NCBI GenBank assembly: GCA_002393955.1
Contig: DGSK01000027.1
Location: 1-51,063 of the forward strand
Reading direction: 5' to 3'
Source of the DNA: Lachnospiraceae bacterium UBA4364
GTDB taxonomy: Bacteria; Bacillota; Clostridia; Lachnospirales; Lachnospiraceae
Length of the DNA: 51,063 bases
Shown: one piece after another, positions 24,961 through 34,020 of the stretch
Layout: each line of letters starts with the position of its first letter
Position numbering within the stretch: the stretch's first letter is position 1
Program-made: the position numbers and the translations under genes
Notes under the pieces: generated by a model
The model's input: the letters and a program-made list of their open reading frames with translations, nothing else
Told to the model about the DNA's origin: nothing
Database searches by the model: none

Positions 24961-25749
24961 TTAACCAAAACGGAATCGTGGGATAACCGCAGACTTCATC
25001 TGCTTCACATACTCACCCACACGCTCAGGCGCGGTATCCTTATCCTCATTTATCAGCTTGATTATAGCCGAGCCCACGATGGCTCCGTCTGAGATTGCCG
25101 CCATCTTTGCAGCCTGCTCAGGCTTTGATATGCCGAACCCGATGGCACAGGGCACGCTTGAATTCTCACGGATGAGCTTTACTATGGAATCAAGGTCTGT
25201 CGTGATCTCGTTTCTCATGCCCGTAACACCGAGGCTCGATACCAGATAGATAAAGCCTTCCGCCTCTTTTGCGATCATTGCGATCCTGTCCCTGGATGTG
25301 GGTGCGATAAGTGAGATCAGGTCGATACCATACTCATGGCACACAGGAAGAAATTCGTCTTTTTCTTCATATGGCAGATCCGGAAGGATCACACCGTCGA
25401 TCCCGGTCTCCTTGCAGTTTTTCATAAATTTTTCCGAGCCATATGAAAATACCACGTTCGCATAAGTCATAAATACCATCGGTACATCCGTCTCTTTGCG
25501 CAGGTCCTTTACGAACTCAAATATCTTATCCGTAGTAGTGCCTGCTTTAAGTGCTCTCTCATTTGCTTCCTGTATGACAGGACCTTCTGCCGTGGGATCC
25601 GAAAAAGGGATTCCCAGCTCCACGAGATCTGCACCGGCCTTCACCATTTCAAGCACACATTTCTTCGTGGTCTCAAGGTCCGGATCACCGCAGGTTATGA
25701 AAGGTATGAATGCCTTGCCGTTTTCAAATGCTTTACTTATCTTACTCAT
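24961..25749 (-). CDS. trpA: tryptophan synthase alpha chain
   Basis: This 262-residue TIM barrel has FIPFITCGDPD, the catalytic Glu in LVELGIPFSDPTAEGPVIQ, ILPDLPYEE with the catalytic Asp, and YLVSSLGVTG. It splits indole-3-glycerol phosphate into indole, which passes to TrpB. The ATG at 25749 overlaps the trpB stop (8 bp) and has GGAGGG upstream; the longer frame to 25788 lacks support. Confidence 0.95.
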   Translation of the reverse strand: MSKISKAFENGKAFIPFITCGDPDLETTKKCVLEMVKAGADLVELGIPFSDPTAEGPVIQEANERALKAGTTTDKIFEFVKDLRKETDVPMVFMTYANVVFSYGSEKFMKNCKETGIDGVILPDLPYEEKDEFLPVCHEYGIDLISLIAPTSRDRIAMIAKEAEGFIYLVSSLGVTGMRNEITTDLDSIVKLIRENSSVPCAIGFGISKPEQAAKMAAISDGAIVGSAIIKLINEDKDTAPERVGEYVKQMKSAVIPRFRFG

Positions 25750-26938
25750 GGATTCCCTCCTCGCCTCTGTATCTTGCGATGGCAGCACAGTCCTTATCTC
25801 CTCTTCCTGAAACTGTCACTACTATTATCTGATCCTTTCCCATCTGCGGCGCGATCTTTCTCGCATGGGCGATCGCGTGTGCCGATTCAATGGCAGGGAT
25901 TATGCCCTCAGTCTTTGCCAGGTATTCAAATGCCTGTACCGCCTCCTCGTCTGTGATCGCCACATACTCGGCACGCCCCGTATCGTGGAGATATGCATGC
26001 TCCGGTCCGATGCCGGGATAATCAAGGCCTGCGGATATGGAATAAACCGGCGCGATCTGTCCGAACTCATCCTGGCAGAAATATGACTTCATTCCGTGGA
26101 ATATACCCTCGCGGCCTGTTGCTATAGTTGCTGCAGTCTCGAAAGTATCCACACCTCTGCCTGCTGCCTCGCAGCCTATAAGCCGCACATCCTTATCCTC
26201 TATGAAATGGTAGAAAGTTCCGATGGCATTGGAGCCGCCGCCTACACAGGCAAGCACTGCATCAGGAAGCCTTCCCTCCTTCTCCATTATCTGTGTCTTT
26301 ATCTCTTCCGAAATGACAGCCTGGAAATCCCTTACTATGGTAGGGAAAGGATGAGGTCCCATTACGGATCCGAGACAGTAGTGGGTGTCGTCTATCCTTC
26401 TGGTCCATTCGCGCATTGCTTCGGACACGGCATCCTTAAGAGTGGCTGTACCGGTCTTAACCGGAACAACTTCCGAGCCTAAGAGCCTCATCCGGTATAC
26501 GTTCAGTGCCTGGCGCTTTGTATCCTCTTCACCCATGAATACCACACATTCCATTCCCATAAGTGCAGCTGCCGTAGCTGTTGCCACGCCGTGCTGACCT
26601 GCACCGGTCTCAGCTATGAGCCTGGTCTTGCCCATTTTCTTAGCAAGAAGCGCCTGGCCTAACACGTTGTTTATCTTGTGAGCACCGGTGTGGTTTAAGT
26701 CCTCACGCTTAAGATATATCTTTGCGCCTCCCAGGTCCTCTGTCATCTTTTTGGCAAAATATAACCTGGATGGTCTGCCGGCATAATCATTGAAAAGCTC
26801 CGACAGCTCCTTCTTAAATTCCGGGGACTTACCTATCCTTTCATAGGCCTCCTCCAGTTCGATCACAGCATTCATCAGTGTCTCGGGGATGTACTGACCG
26901 CCGTGCACGCCGAAACGTCCTTTTTTGTTTTCGCTCAT
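25742..26938 (-). CDS. trpB: tryptophan synthase beta chain
   Basis: This 398-residue fold-type II PLP enzyme has GRPSRLYFA, HTGAHKINN with the PLP Lys (near 88-91), AETGAGQHGVA, the phosphate cup CVGGGSNAIG, and GRGDKD at the end. It joins indole and serine to tryptophan. A full-length TrpB1 type. It overlaps trpA, so the two subunits are made together. Confidence 0.96.
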   Translation of the reverse strand: MSENKKGRFGVHGGQYIPETLMNAVIELEEAYERIGKSPEFKKELSELFNDYAGRPSRLYFAKKMTEDLGGAKIYLKREDLNHTGAHKINNVLGQALLAKKMGKTRLIAETGAGQHGVATATAAALMGMECVVFMGEEDTKRQALNVYRMRLLGSEVVPVKTGTATLKDAVSEAMREWTRRIDDTHYCLGSVMGPHPFPTIVRDFQAVISEEIKTQIMEKEGRLPDAVLACVGGGSNAIGTFYHFIEDKDVRLIGCEAAGRGVDTFETAATIATGREGIFHGMKSYFCQDEFGQIAPVYSISAGLDYPGIGPEHAYLHDTGRAEYVAITDEEAVQAFEYLAKTEGIIPAIESAHAIAHARKIAPQMGKDQIIVVTVSGRGDKDCAAIARYRGEEGIHE

Positions 26939-27056
26939 GGTTGCTCCTTCCTTTAATATACGGTCTTCCCTGTTTCATCACACATGTGGCATTTTTTATA
27001 TAACAATATACCCCATGGTCACAGGTCTGACCGTTCTCTGCATTTTAAGTTTAATA
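26939..27056. other. 118-bp gap where trpF would be expected
   Basis: In most clostridial trp operons trpF lies between trpC and trpB. Here the interval is only 118 bp, has no frame resembling TrpF, and shows no terminator. A short AT-rich stretch is all that is visible. Confidence 0.6.
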
Positions 27057-27842
27057 TTATCCCGCATTACCACGCAGATATTCAAGCTTTTCCTTCTTAT
27101 CCGCAGCACGCATAAGTGTCTCTCCCACAAGTACGGCGTCCGCGCCAATCTCACGCAGCAGCTCTATATCTTCCTTTTCCTTTACTCCGCTTTCGGATAC
27201 GTAGGCCACGCCATCCGGCACGCATTTCCTGAGCTTCTTGCCAAGGCTTATATCCACCGAGAAATCCTTTAGGTTACGGTTATTTACGCCGATGATCCCC
27301 GCACCTGCATTAAGCGCTTTTTCAATCTCGCTCTCATCATGGCACTCCACCAGCGCTGAAAGTCCCAGCTCATCGCATATAGCCGAGTACCTTTTCAGCT
27401 CCTCATCGGAAAGTATCGCTACTATCAGGAGAACCGCCGATGCACCCAGGAGCTTTGCTTCGTATATCATGTACTCATCAACAGTGAAATCCTTGCGGAG
27501 CACAGGTATATTTACCTTAGAAGCGATCTCCTTAAGATACTCATCTTTCCCCAGAAACCACTTAGGCTCTGTAAGGACAGATATTGCATCCGCTCCGGCC
27601 TTTTCATAATCGCATGCAATCTGCAGGTAAGGAAAATCCTCAGCGATCACGCCCTTTGACGGTGAAGCCTTTTTGCACTCGCAAATGAAGGAAATGTCAT
27701 CCTTAAGCAGAGCCTGCTTAAAAACCAGCTCACCCTTGGGCATTTTATACGCCTCTTCCATTATATCTGAAAGCGGCCTTATCTCTTTTGCAGCCTTTAC
27801 CCTTTCCCTCGCATATGCAGCTATTTCATCAAGTATGGTCAT
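27057..27842 (-). CDS. trpC: indole-3-glycerol phosphate synthase
   Basis: This 261-residue TIM barrel has CECKKASPSKG, VLTEPKWFLG, VLRKDF, LVECHDESE, GVNNRNL and VSESGV, the standard IGPS landmarks. It closes the ring from CdRP. The ATG at 27842 has GGGAGAG upstream; the in-frame ATG at 27878 overlapping the trpD stop is less likely. No TrpF domain is fused to it. Confidence 0.94.
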   Translation of the reverse strand: MTILDEIAAYARERVKAAKEIRPLSDIMEEAYKMPKGELVFKQALLKDDISFICECKKASPSKGVIAEDFPYLQIACDYEKAGADAISVLTEPKWFLGKDEYLKEIASKVNIPVLRKDFTVDEYMIYEAKLLGASAVLLIVAILSDEELKRYSAICDELGLSALVECHDESEIEKALNAGAGIIGVNNRNLKDFSVDISLGKKLRKCVPDGVAYVSESGVKEKEDIELLREIGADAVLVGETLMRAADKKEKLEYLRGNAG

Positions 27843-27874
27843 GATTTTTTCTCTCCCAATATTAAGCTTCCCAC

Positions 27875-28894
27875 TCATTTTCCATTACTTACCGCAATGA
27901 TCTTCTCCAGTGTCTCCGTTGCCTTGCCGGAATCGATTATCTCCGCAGCCTTTGCCACGCCGTCCTTAATGCTGTCCGCCTTGCCGCCGATGTAAAGGGC
28001 AGCGCCGGCGTTCATGAGCACCGCATTCCTCTTGTGCCCCTTTGCGCCGCTTAAGATATCCCTGGTGATCTGTGCATTTTCCGCAGGTGCGCCACCCTTA
28101 AGGTCGCTCTTGTCGCATCTCTCGAATCCGAAGTCCTCAGGCTTGATAATGCTTGTCTTAAACCATCCGTCCTTGATCTCGCAGATCTTCGTAGGAGCTG
28201 AAAGTGAGATCTCATCCAGCTTGTCCATTCCGTATACCACCATGCCGCGCTTGATGCCCAGGCTTACGAGAACCTGTGCAAGGGGCTCCACAAGATACTC
28301 ATCATATACACCCAGGAGCTGCATTGAAGGAGATGCGGGATTTGTAAGCGGTCCAAGGATATTGAACACTGTCCTGAAGCCCAGTTCCTTTCTGATAGCA
28401 CCCACATATTTCATTGATGTGTGGTACTTCTGTGCAAAGAAGAAGCACATCCCCGCTTCCTGTAAAAGCTTTACGCAAAGCTCAGGGCTCTGGTCGATGT
28501 TTACGCCAAGGGCCTCTAAGCAGTCAGCTGTTCCGCAGAGCGATGACGCCGCGCGGTTACCGTGCTTTGCCACTTTGATGCCTGCTGCCGCAGCAATGAT
28601 TGCCGTTGTGGTTGAAATGTTGAAGCTCCCTGCATTGTCCCCACCGGTGCCCACGATCTCAAGTACATCCATTCCCGTATCCACCTTTGTAGCATGGTCG
28701 CGCATCGCTGCAGCACAGCCTGCTATCTCATCAGTGGTCTCCGCCCTTGCACTCTTCGTGGAAAGTGCGGACAGGAACGCCGCATTCTGTGTGGGTGAAG
28801 TCTCACCGCTCATGATCTCATTCATCACGGCGTAAGCCTCATCATAGCTTAAATCCTCTTTGTTTACGATTTTTACGATTGCTTCCTTGATCAT
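27875..28894 (-). CDS. trpD: anthranilate phosphoribosyltransferase
   Basis: This 339-residue enzyme has GTGGDNAGSFNISTTTAIIAA, the PRPP-binding region, followed by KHGNRAASSLCGTADCLEALG, FFFAQKYHTSMK, and GPLTNP. It joins anthranilate and PRPP. It is the first gene of the operon behind the T-box leader. AAGGAGG lies 8 bases before the ATG at 28894; the frame extends upstream but without a start signal. Confidence 0.95.
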   Translation of the reverse strand: MIKEAIVKIVNKEDLSYDEAYAVMNEIMSGETSPTQNAAFLSALSTKSARAETTDEIAGCAAAMRDHATKVDTGMDVLEIVGTGGDNAGSFNISTTTAIIAAAAGIKVAKHGNRAASSLCGTADCLEALGVNIDQSPELCVKLLQEAGMCFFFAQKYHTSMKYVGAIRKELGFRTVFNILGPLTNPASPSMQLLGVYDEYLVEPLAQVLVSLGIKRGMVVYGMDKLDEISLSAPTKICEIKDGWFKTSIIKPEDFGFERCDKSDLKGGAPAENAQITRDILSGAKGHKRNAVLMNAGAALYIGGKADSIKDGVAKAAEIIDSGKATETLEKIIAVSNGK

Positions 28895-28965
28895 TGCTGT
28901 TTCCTCCTTGTAAAATAACTCACTTTGTTGACAGTTTCTGCTGCTCTGCCCAGGTTCTTTTCCGG

Positions 28966-29142
28966 CATCCGGCAGGGAAACCCTGCCGGATGATGCGTTG
29001 GCCGTCAAATGTCTGCTCTGACAAGCACAGCCGACATCTGACACACATATGTCCAACTGTCCGCTCGTGCAAGCACGGCGTCCATTCGGTCATCCGTGTG
29101 TCAGGCGTCTGACCATGCAAGCATGGCCAGACACTTGACGGC
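28966..29142. repeat. strongly palindromic structured element between T-box and trpD
   Basis: Two parts are seen. A perfect 12-bp hairpin, CATCCGGCAGGG/CCCTGCCGGATG (28966-28977/28981-28992, loop AAA), stands alone. Next, 29001-29015 pairs with 29128-29142 (14 of 15 bases, GCCGTCAA..../....TTGACGGC), enclosing CTGACACAC/GTGTGTCAG (29038-29046/29096-29104) and small hairpins topped by TGCAAGCA (CGTGC-AA-GCACG 29066-29077; CCATGC-AA-GCATGG 29113-29126). The whole folds like a branched cloverleaf. It could be a mobile palindromic element or an extra RNA control structure; no gene is present. Confidence 0.65.
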
Positions 29143-29154
29143 TTTATCGCACAA

Positions 29155-29484
29155 ACAAAAAATCCCTGACAGAAATATGCTTCTGTCAAGGACGAATATT
29201 AATTCTCTATCCGCGGTGCCACCTTGATTCACGGTCTGATACCGTGCCCTTGCGAGATACCATCATATCCCCGGCAACTAACGTATGCCCCACGTCACGG
29301 ATACTCGATCACTCTTTCCCCATGCCCTCAGCGGCCCATATAAGAAATCTTTCGAACTTCATGATTCACGATCTCACGCACCCCTCATACCATCCGGCTC
29401 TCACCATCCCGGACTCGCTTGGAATTATTATTCCGGCGATAAAATGCTTTTTCTTCCGCTTCACAGGTTTGTTTTATTCAGTTG
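29155..29484 (-). promoter_or_regulatory. tRNA-Trp T-box leader of the trp operon
   Basis: On the minus strand the T-box sequence AAGGTGGCACCGCGG (29225-29211) precedes a terminator stem (29191-29164) and a T run (29162-29157). Stem I is closed by AGCGG (29460-29456) and CCGCT (29334-29330); its distal part shows CCGG-GATGGTGAGAG-CCGG. Next to the base of the 3' side lies TGG (29338-29336), a tryptophan specifier codon. Uncharged tRNA-Trp should bind and favour read-through, so the operon is on when Trp is short. Confidence 0.9.
29157..29191 (-). terminator. intrinsic terminator of the trp T-box
   Basis: An 11-bp stem, CCTTGACAGAA with TTCTGTCAGGG (one G-U pair), is followed by six Ts on the minus strand. 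It competes with the antiterminator formed by the T-box sequence at 29211-29225. Confidence 0.85.
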
Positions 29485-29490
29485 CTTTGA

Positions 29491-29519
29491 ATTGTACAGG
29501 GTGAAAAAAACATTGTCAA
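29491..29519 (-). promoter_or_regulatory. trp operon promoter
   Basis: On the minus strand TTGACA (29514-29519), 17 bases, TACAAT (29491-29496). Transcription should start near 29484, just before stem I of the T-box. Confidence 0.85.
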
Positions 29520-29566
29520 TATTTTTTTCAATAATCTGCCACTATATATGCAATTCCCACAGAGAT

Positions 29567-29595
29567 TTGATGAAGCATACAAAACTATGTATAAT
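29567..29595 (+). promoter_or_regulatory. promoter of the MATE gene, implying a leaderless mRNA
   Basis: TTGATG (29567-29572), a 17-base spacer and TATAAT (29590-29595) lie only 9 bases before the ATG at 29605. The expected start of transcription (29602-29604) would leave no room for a ribosome binding site, and none is visible. Confidence 0.65.
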
Positions 29596-29604
29596 TAGTG
29601 CGTT

Positions 29605-30984
29605 ATGCTCAAGATAGATAAAAACTTACTCAAAAAGACAATAGTCCTTGCCATCCCCATCATGATCCAGAATGGTATCTCCAACGCTGTAGGGCTTGTG
29701 GATAATCTTATGGTGGGAAGCCAGGGAACGGAAGCCATAGTAGCTGTGTCGGTTTCGGGACAGCTTATGTTTGTTTTCTGGCTCGCACTGTTCGGCGCCC
29801 TCAGCGGTCCCGGCATCTTCGGTGCACAGTACTACGGAAAAGGAAACATAAAGGGCGTCCAGGATGTTTTCAGATTAAAACTTTGGGAAAGTCTGATCGT
29901 AGGCCTTATCGGTGCACTGATATTTTTACTGTTTAACAACTTTTTTATAGGGCTGTATATGCAGGGCCAGTCTGAGGACATTGATGTCACCCTTACGGTT
30001 AAGCTTGCCAAAGAGTATCTCCGCATCATGCTTGTGAGCATTCCCTTCATTGCCATCACCCAGGTCTATGCCACCAGCTTAAGGGAGACTGACGAAAGCT
30101 TCAAGCCTATGATAGCAGGAATAATATCCGTTGCAGCTGATGTTGTTTTCAATTATCTGCTGATATACGGTAATTTCGGTTTCCCAAAGCTCGGTGTTGC
30201 CGGTGCGGCATGGGCCACAGTGATTGCAAGGATAGTTGAATTTGTCGTACTGATCATATGGGCCCATATCGCCAGGGAAAAACACTTTTTCCTGAAAGGG
30301 ATATACAGGACCCTCAGGATCAAAAACATCAGTGTAATGCCTATAGTAAAAAAAGGCATACCGATCATGCTCAATGAATTTCTCTGGGCAGGGTCGATTG
30401 CCTTTATGACGCAGTGCTATTCCGTACGCGGGCTTGATGTGCTTGCCGGTCTTAACATATCCAATGCACTCTGCAATCTCTTAAATGTCGCATTCATTGC
30501 AATGGGTAATGCGGTCGGTATCGTGATAGGACAGATACTCGGTGCAAAGGATTTCAAACGGGCAAAGGAAAATTCCGTTATGCTTATGTGGTTCACTGCA
30601 ATTATATGCGGAATACTTACGGTCATACTCTTTATATTTTCCGCAAGCTTTCCGGAATTCTATGACACTACGGATTCCGCAAAAAACATGGCAAAGTGGT
30701 TCATCCGTATCACCGCGTTATTCTTCCCTCTCCAGGGATTCCTTAACGCATTATATTTTACCCTGCGTGCCGGCGGGAAGACTCTTATCACTTTCCTGTT
30801 TGATTCCGTCTTCTCATGGGTGGCCTGTGCAAGCTGTGCATATATCCTTGCACACTATACCGGACTGAATATATTCGGAATATACATCGCCATCCAGTGC
30901 ATGGACTTTATCAAAACAGCGATCGGATTTGCCATATTTAAGAAGGGCATATGGATATCAAATCTGACTGATGAGAAGACATGA
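29605..30984 (+). CDS. MATE family efflux transporter
   Basis: This 459-residue protein has twelve hydrophobic helices in two similar halves and typical MATE segments: IPIMIQNGISNAVGLVDNLMVG at the start and ALCNLLNVAFIAMGNAVGIVIGQ in the second half. MATE proteins export drugs or metabolites in exchange for Na+ or H+. It is transcribed alone, divergent from the trp operon. The substrate cannot be told. No ribosome binding site precedes the ATG, which fits a leaderless transcript. Confidence 0.88.
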   Translation: MLKIDKNLLKKTIVLAIPIMIQNGISNAVGLVDNLMVGSQGTEAIVAVSVSGQLMFVFWLALFGALSGPGIFGAQYYGKGNIKGVQDVFRLKLWESLIVGLIGALIFLLFNNFFIGLYMQGQSEDIDVTLTVKLAKEYLRIMLVSIPFIAITQVYATSLRETDESFKPMIAGIISVAADVVFNYLLIYGNFGFPKLGVAGAAWATVIARIVEFVVLIIWAHIAREKHFFLKGIYRTLRIKNISVMPIVKKGIPIMLNEFLWAGSIAFMTQCYSVRGLDVLAGLNISNALCNLLNVAFIAMGNAVGIVIGQILGAKDFKRAKENSVMLMWFTAIICGILTVILFIFSASFPEFYDTTDSAKNMAKWFIRITALFFPLQGFLNALYFTLRAGGKTLITFLFDSVFSWVACASCAYILAHYTGLNIFGIYIAIQCMDFIKTAIGFAIFKKGIWISNLTDEKT

Positions 30985-30998
30985 TATCCGACCCATCA

Positions 30999-31784
30999 CT
31001 AATTTGATCCAAATGACCTTATATGCTCTATTCCTTCCGGACTTACGCTTCTGCTACCATATTTTTTCTTATCGGCTCCGATAGGGCAGACAGCCGTGCA
31101 TCTTCCACATGGATACTTAAATTTCCCTTTCAGCTCACTGTGATACTTAGCACACTTATGCTTATCCATCGTCGCAACTTTCTGGCCGTTTTCCACAGAA
31201 AACGCCTTCACCGGACAGTTCTTCACACACTGTTTACATCCGACACAGATATCTTTCTTGAGCATCCTGTCAGGAGTTATTTCCGCATCAGTGATCACGC
31301 TTACCAGACGGACTCTGGGACCGTACTCCTCCGTTAAAAGAGTATGGTTCATTCCTATCGTTCCGAGTCCCGCATAATAACCTGCTATCACATGTGAAAA
31401 TGCAACTTCGGGTTTTTTCACAAGCACAGAAATATCACCATAGCAATCTCTTGGGAAGAAATGCGCCCTGTAACCATAGGTATTGAGCTTATTTGCTATC
31501 CTGTATGCAATCTCATCAAGCATACGGTTTGTGGTGTTGTACAATTCTGAGTAAACAACAGACGGCGTTGTCTCCAGCATGGACGGATAGATCTGCACTC
31601 CCATTACCATCACAGTCTTTGCCCACGGCCATATGGTATGGGGATAGAATTCCTCCGTTGTCAGGCCGTATTTCTCCCAGCGCTCCACATTGGCGAAACC
31701 CACTATATTAACACCGAGACCCACGGCTTCTCTTTTAAGTTTCCTTTTTAATGCGGCTTTTTCAGTAGATGTCAGTTCTTTCAT
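30999..31784 (-). CDS. Fe-S reductase of the epoxyqueuosine reductase-like (QueG-like) family
   Basis: This 261-residue protein has an N-terminal domain related to QueG-type reductases (residues 1-170, with GLGTIGMNHTLLTEEYGPRVRL) and two 4Fe-4S motifs: CVGCKQCVKNCP (near 184-195) and CGRCTAVCP (near 229-237). Many anaerobes have such paralogues of unknown substrate. True QueG makes queuosine and is longer, so that role is not claimed. It starts one base after the stop of the PLP lyase gene and is the last gene of the sulfur operon, so a redox step in sulfur metabolism is the contextual guess. Confidence 0.65.
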   Translation of the reverse strand: MKELTSTEKAALKRKLKREAVGLGVNIVGFANVERWEKYGLTTEEFYPHTIWPWAKTVMVMGVQIYPSMLETTPSVVYSELYNTTNRMLDEIAYRIANKLNTYGYRAHFFPRDCYGDISVLVKKPEVAFSHVIAGYYAGLGTIGMNHTLLTEEYGPRVRLVSVITDAEITPDRMLKKDICVGCKQCVKNCPVKAFSVENGQKVATMDKHKCAKYHSELKGKFKYPCGRCTAVCPIGADKKKYGSRSVSPEGIEHIRSFGSN

Positions 31785-32981
31785 TTACAGACTCCCCAAT
31801 GCACTTTCAAGCTGGTTTATGATATCATCGGCATCTTCGATTCCTGCCGAGAACCGGAGCTGCCCCAAAGATATTCCGGCCTTTTCCAGTTCTTCCCTGC
31901 TGTATGCCCTGTGCGATGTTTTCGCAGGGTATGACACGGATGTGGCAGTACCTGCAAGACTCGGAACATATTTTATAAAACCAAGGTTATTAACAACCTT
32001 TACCGCCGCAGCCTCGCCTCCTTTTATGTCAGCACTCAGCATACCTCCATACAAACCATTATTAAAAAGCTTTTCTGCAAGTGCATGCTCCGGCGCAGAC
32101 TCAAGTCCCGGATAATATACTTTTTCCACTGCATCATGCTTTTCAAGGAACTGCGCGATCTTCAGTGCATTCTCTGACTGCTTTGTCACCCTCAGATCAA
32201 GAGTCCTGAGACTCCTTGACAGAAGCCAGCTTTCCGCAGCGCCGAGTGTAGCTCCGTACAATGTCAGTTTCTTTTTTATCCCGCTTATCAATCCGGCAGA
32301 ACCGGTTGCCGCACCGCCTACCAGATCGCTGTGCCCTCCCAGATATTTGGTCGCACTGTATAAAACAAGATCAGCGCCATACTTTACGGGATTTGCCACT
32401 ATAGGCGATGCAAATGTATTATCTATGAAAAACAATGCCCCGTTTTCGTGTGCTATATCAGCTATAACAGGATAATCCGCCACCTGCATCAGCGGATTAC
32501 TGATGGTTTCCGTGTAAACGATTCTTGTATTAGGTCTTATTACAGCCCTGACATTTTCAGGATCTCCAAAATCAGTAAATGTCACATCTACACCAAAGCG
32601 TTTTAATTCATTTTCAAGATAATCCCTTACACCGCCGTAGAGCACCGGTGAAGAAACTATATGGTCTCCGGTTTTTACAACACTCAGGATGCTTAAGATG
32701 ATCGCAGCCATTCCTGACGAAAATACCAGCCCGGCTTCCGCCTTATCCGCAAAAGCCAGCGCCTCCGCCGCCGCCTCATTATTCGGGTGATGCATTCTTG
32801 CATATACATAACCTTCAGACTCACCCTCGTATATATCGTCTACACTTTTCACATCATCAAAAGCGAATACGCTGGTCATGTAAACCGGCTGCACTTCAGG
32901 AACCGATGCATATCCCCGGTATTTTTTTTCTGCCTGGCCGTCACCGGCATGTGCCAATACTGTGGTTAAACTCTCACTCAT
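31785..32981 (-). CDS. Cys/Met metabolism PLP enzyme (methionine gamma-lyase/cystathionine lyase type)
   Basis: This 398-residue fold-type I PLP enzyme of the Cys/Met metabolism family has YARMHHPNNEAAAEALA (the YxRxxxP motif of the family), SSGMAAI, DNTFASP and YSATKYLGGHSD with the PLP Lys near 207. Relatives cleave or form C-S bonds in cystathionine, methionine or homocysteine. It differs clearly from the other two family members in this window, so it is not a recent copy. AGAGGA precedes the ATG. Which reaction it performs cannot be decided from sequence alone. Confidence 0.8.
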   Translation of the reverse strand: MSESLTTVLAHAGDGQAEKKYRGYASVPEVQPVYMTSVFAFDDVKSVDDIYEGESEGYVYARMHHPNNEAAAEALAFADKAEAGLVFSSGMAAIILSILSVVKTGDHIVSSPVLYGGVRDYLENELKRFGVDVTFTDFGDPENVRAVIRPNTRIVYTETISNPLMQVADYPVIADIAHENGALFFIDNTFASPIVANPVKYGADLVLYSATKYLGGHSDLVGGAATGSAGLISGIKKKLTLYGATLGAAESWLLSRSLRTLDLRVTKQSENALKIAQFLEKHDAVEKVYYPGLESAPEHALAEKLFNNGLYGGMLSADIKGGEAAAVKVVNNLGFIKYVPSLAGTATSVSYPAKTSHRAYSREELEKAGISLGQLRFSAGIEDADDIINQLESALGSL

Positions 32982-33076
32982 TTTTTCATCCTCTGTTCTC
33001 TATAATATTCTAAAGTATATTTAAGCCGGCCTGATTCGTCTAATAACACTTGCGTATATCAGTATATAGATTCGTT

Positions 33077-33991
33077 CTATACCCCGAGGTAATTTTTAAG
33101 CTCTTCAATGTACAATGTGGCCGGATTGCTAAGCCTCCCATTTTTTCTTGTGATATAGCCGATCTCCATTTTGCTGTTCTGTTTTTCATGCTCGGGAACA
33201 AAAGGAACTGCCACATAATCGCTGCCGTTCAGCTCTTCGCAAATGATCCCCGAGCATAGCGTATATCCCAAAAGACCGACCATCAGGTTTAACATAGTTG
33301 CACGGTCGTTTGCTTTTATCGTCCTTGCATATTTTTCAGTACTCAGGATCTCTTCAGCAAAATAAAACGATGCAGATCCTCCCTGCTCAAATGAAAGACA
33401 TGGATATTCTGATAATTCCGGAAACCGGATGCTCTTCTTTTTTGCCAGGGGATGCCCCTTCCAAAGATAGACAAATGTGTCACACTCCGTCAGTCCGGTA
33501 AATTCCAGATGGTTGCTCTTTAATACCTTTTCAATAGCAGCACGGTTAAAATCACTTTTATACAGAACACCTATCTCACTTTTTCCCGTATATACGTCTT
33601 CAATGACTTCAAGTGTCCTGGTTTCCCTGATGGCAAACTCGTATTCTCCGGTATCATATTTTTTTACCATCTCTACAAAACTCTTTACCGCAAAAGAGTA
33701 ATGCTGCGTCGAGATTCCGAATTTTTTCTTATAGGATCCCCCCACATAAAGCTCTATCAGCCCATCATACTGTTCCACAATACCTCTGGCATACTGGATA
33801 AACTCTTCTCCATCCGCCGTAAGACGCACGCCTTTCCCGCTTCTGTGAAACAGACATATCCCAAACTCTTTCTCTAATTCCTGCACTGCTGTGGTCAATG
33901 ACGGCTGCGCCACATAGAGAATCTCAGAAGCCTTATTTAACGAACCCATTTCTGCAATTTTGATCACGTAATTCAACTGCTGTATTGTCAT
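33077..33991 (-). CDS. LysR family regulator, sulfur operon member
   Basis: This 304-residue protein has an N-terminal winged HTH (QQLNYVIKIAEMGSLNKASEILYVAQPSLTTAVQELE, residues 3-38) and a periplasmic-binding-like effector domain. The segment STQHYSFAVKSFVEMVKK is shared with the LysR protein at 41059, so the two are paralogues. It lies inside the mcc operon, 29 bases after the methyltransferase gene. It or its paralogue is the likely reader of the shared TTATCACA-N3-GATAA operators at 37418, 38157 and 40939. The co-inducer may be O-acetylserine, as for other cysteine LysR regulators, but that is inference. Confidence 0.85.
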   Translation of the reverse strand: MTIQQLNYVIKIAEMGSLNKASEILYVAQPSLTTAVQELEKEFGICLFHRSGKGVRLTADGEEFIQYARGIVEQYDGLIELYVGGSYKKKFGISTQHYSFAVKSFVEMVKKYDTGEYEFAIRETRTLEVIEDVYTGKSEIGVLYKSDFNRAAIEKVLKSNHLEFTGLTECDTFVYLWKGHPLAKKKSIRFPELSEYPCLSFEQGGSASFYFAEEILSTEKYARTIKANDRATMLNLMVGLLGYTLCSGIICEELNGSDYVAVPFVPEHEKQNSKMEIGYITRKNGRLSNPATLYIEELKNYLGV

Positions 33992-34020
33992 ATTCTCATA
34001 CCTTCCCGCAGCGCTTATCT

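Noticed and set aside
29001..29142. CRISPR-like array, because of repeated TGCAAGCA units
   Set aside because: Units are palindromic tops of hairpins of unequal spacing, with no constant repeat/spacer pattern.
28920..29189. 89-codon minus-strand frame across the palindromic element
   Set aside because: Its repetitive Cys/His content comes from the repeated hairpins, and there is no start signal.
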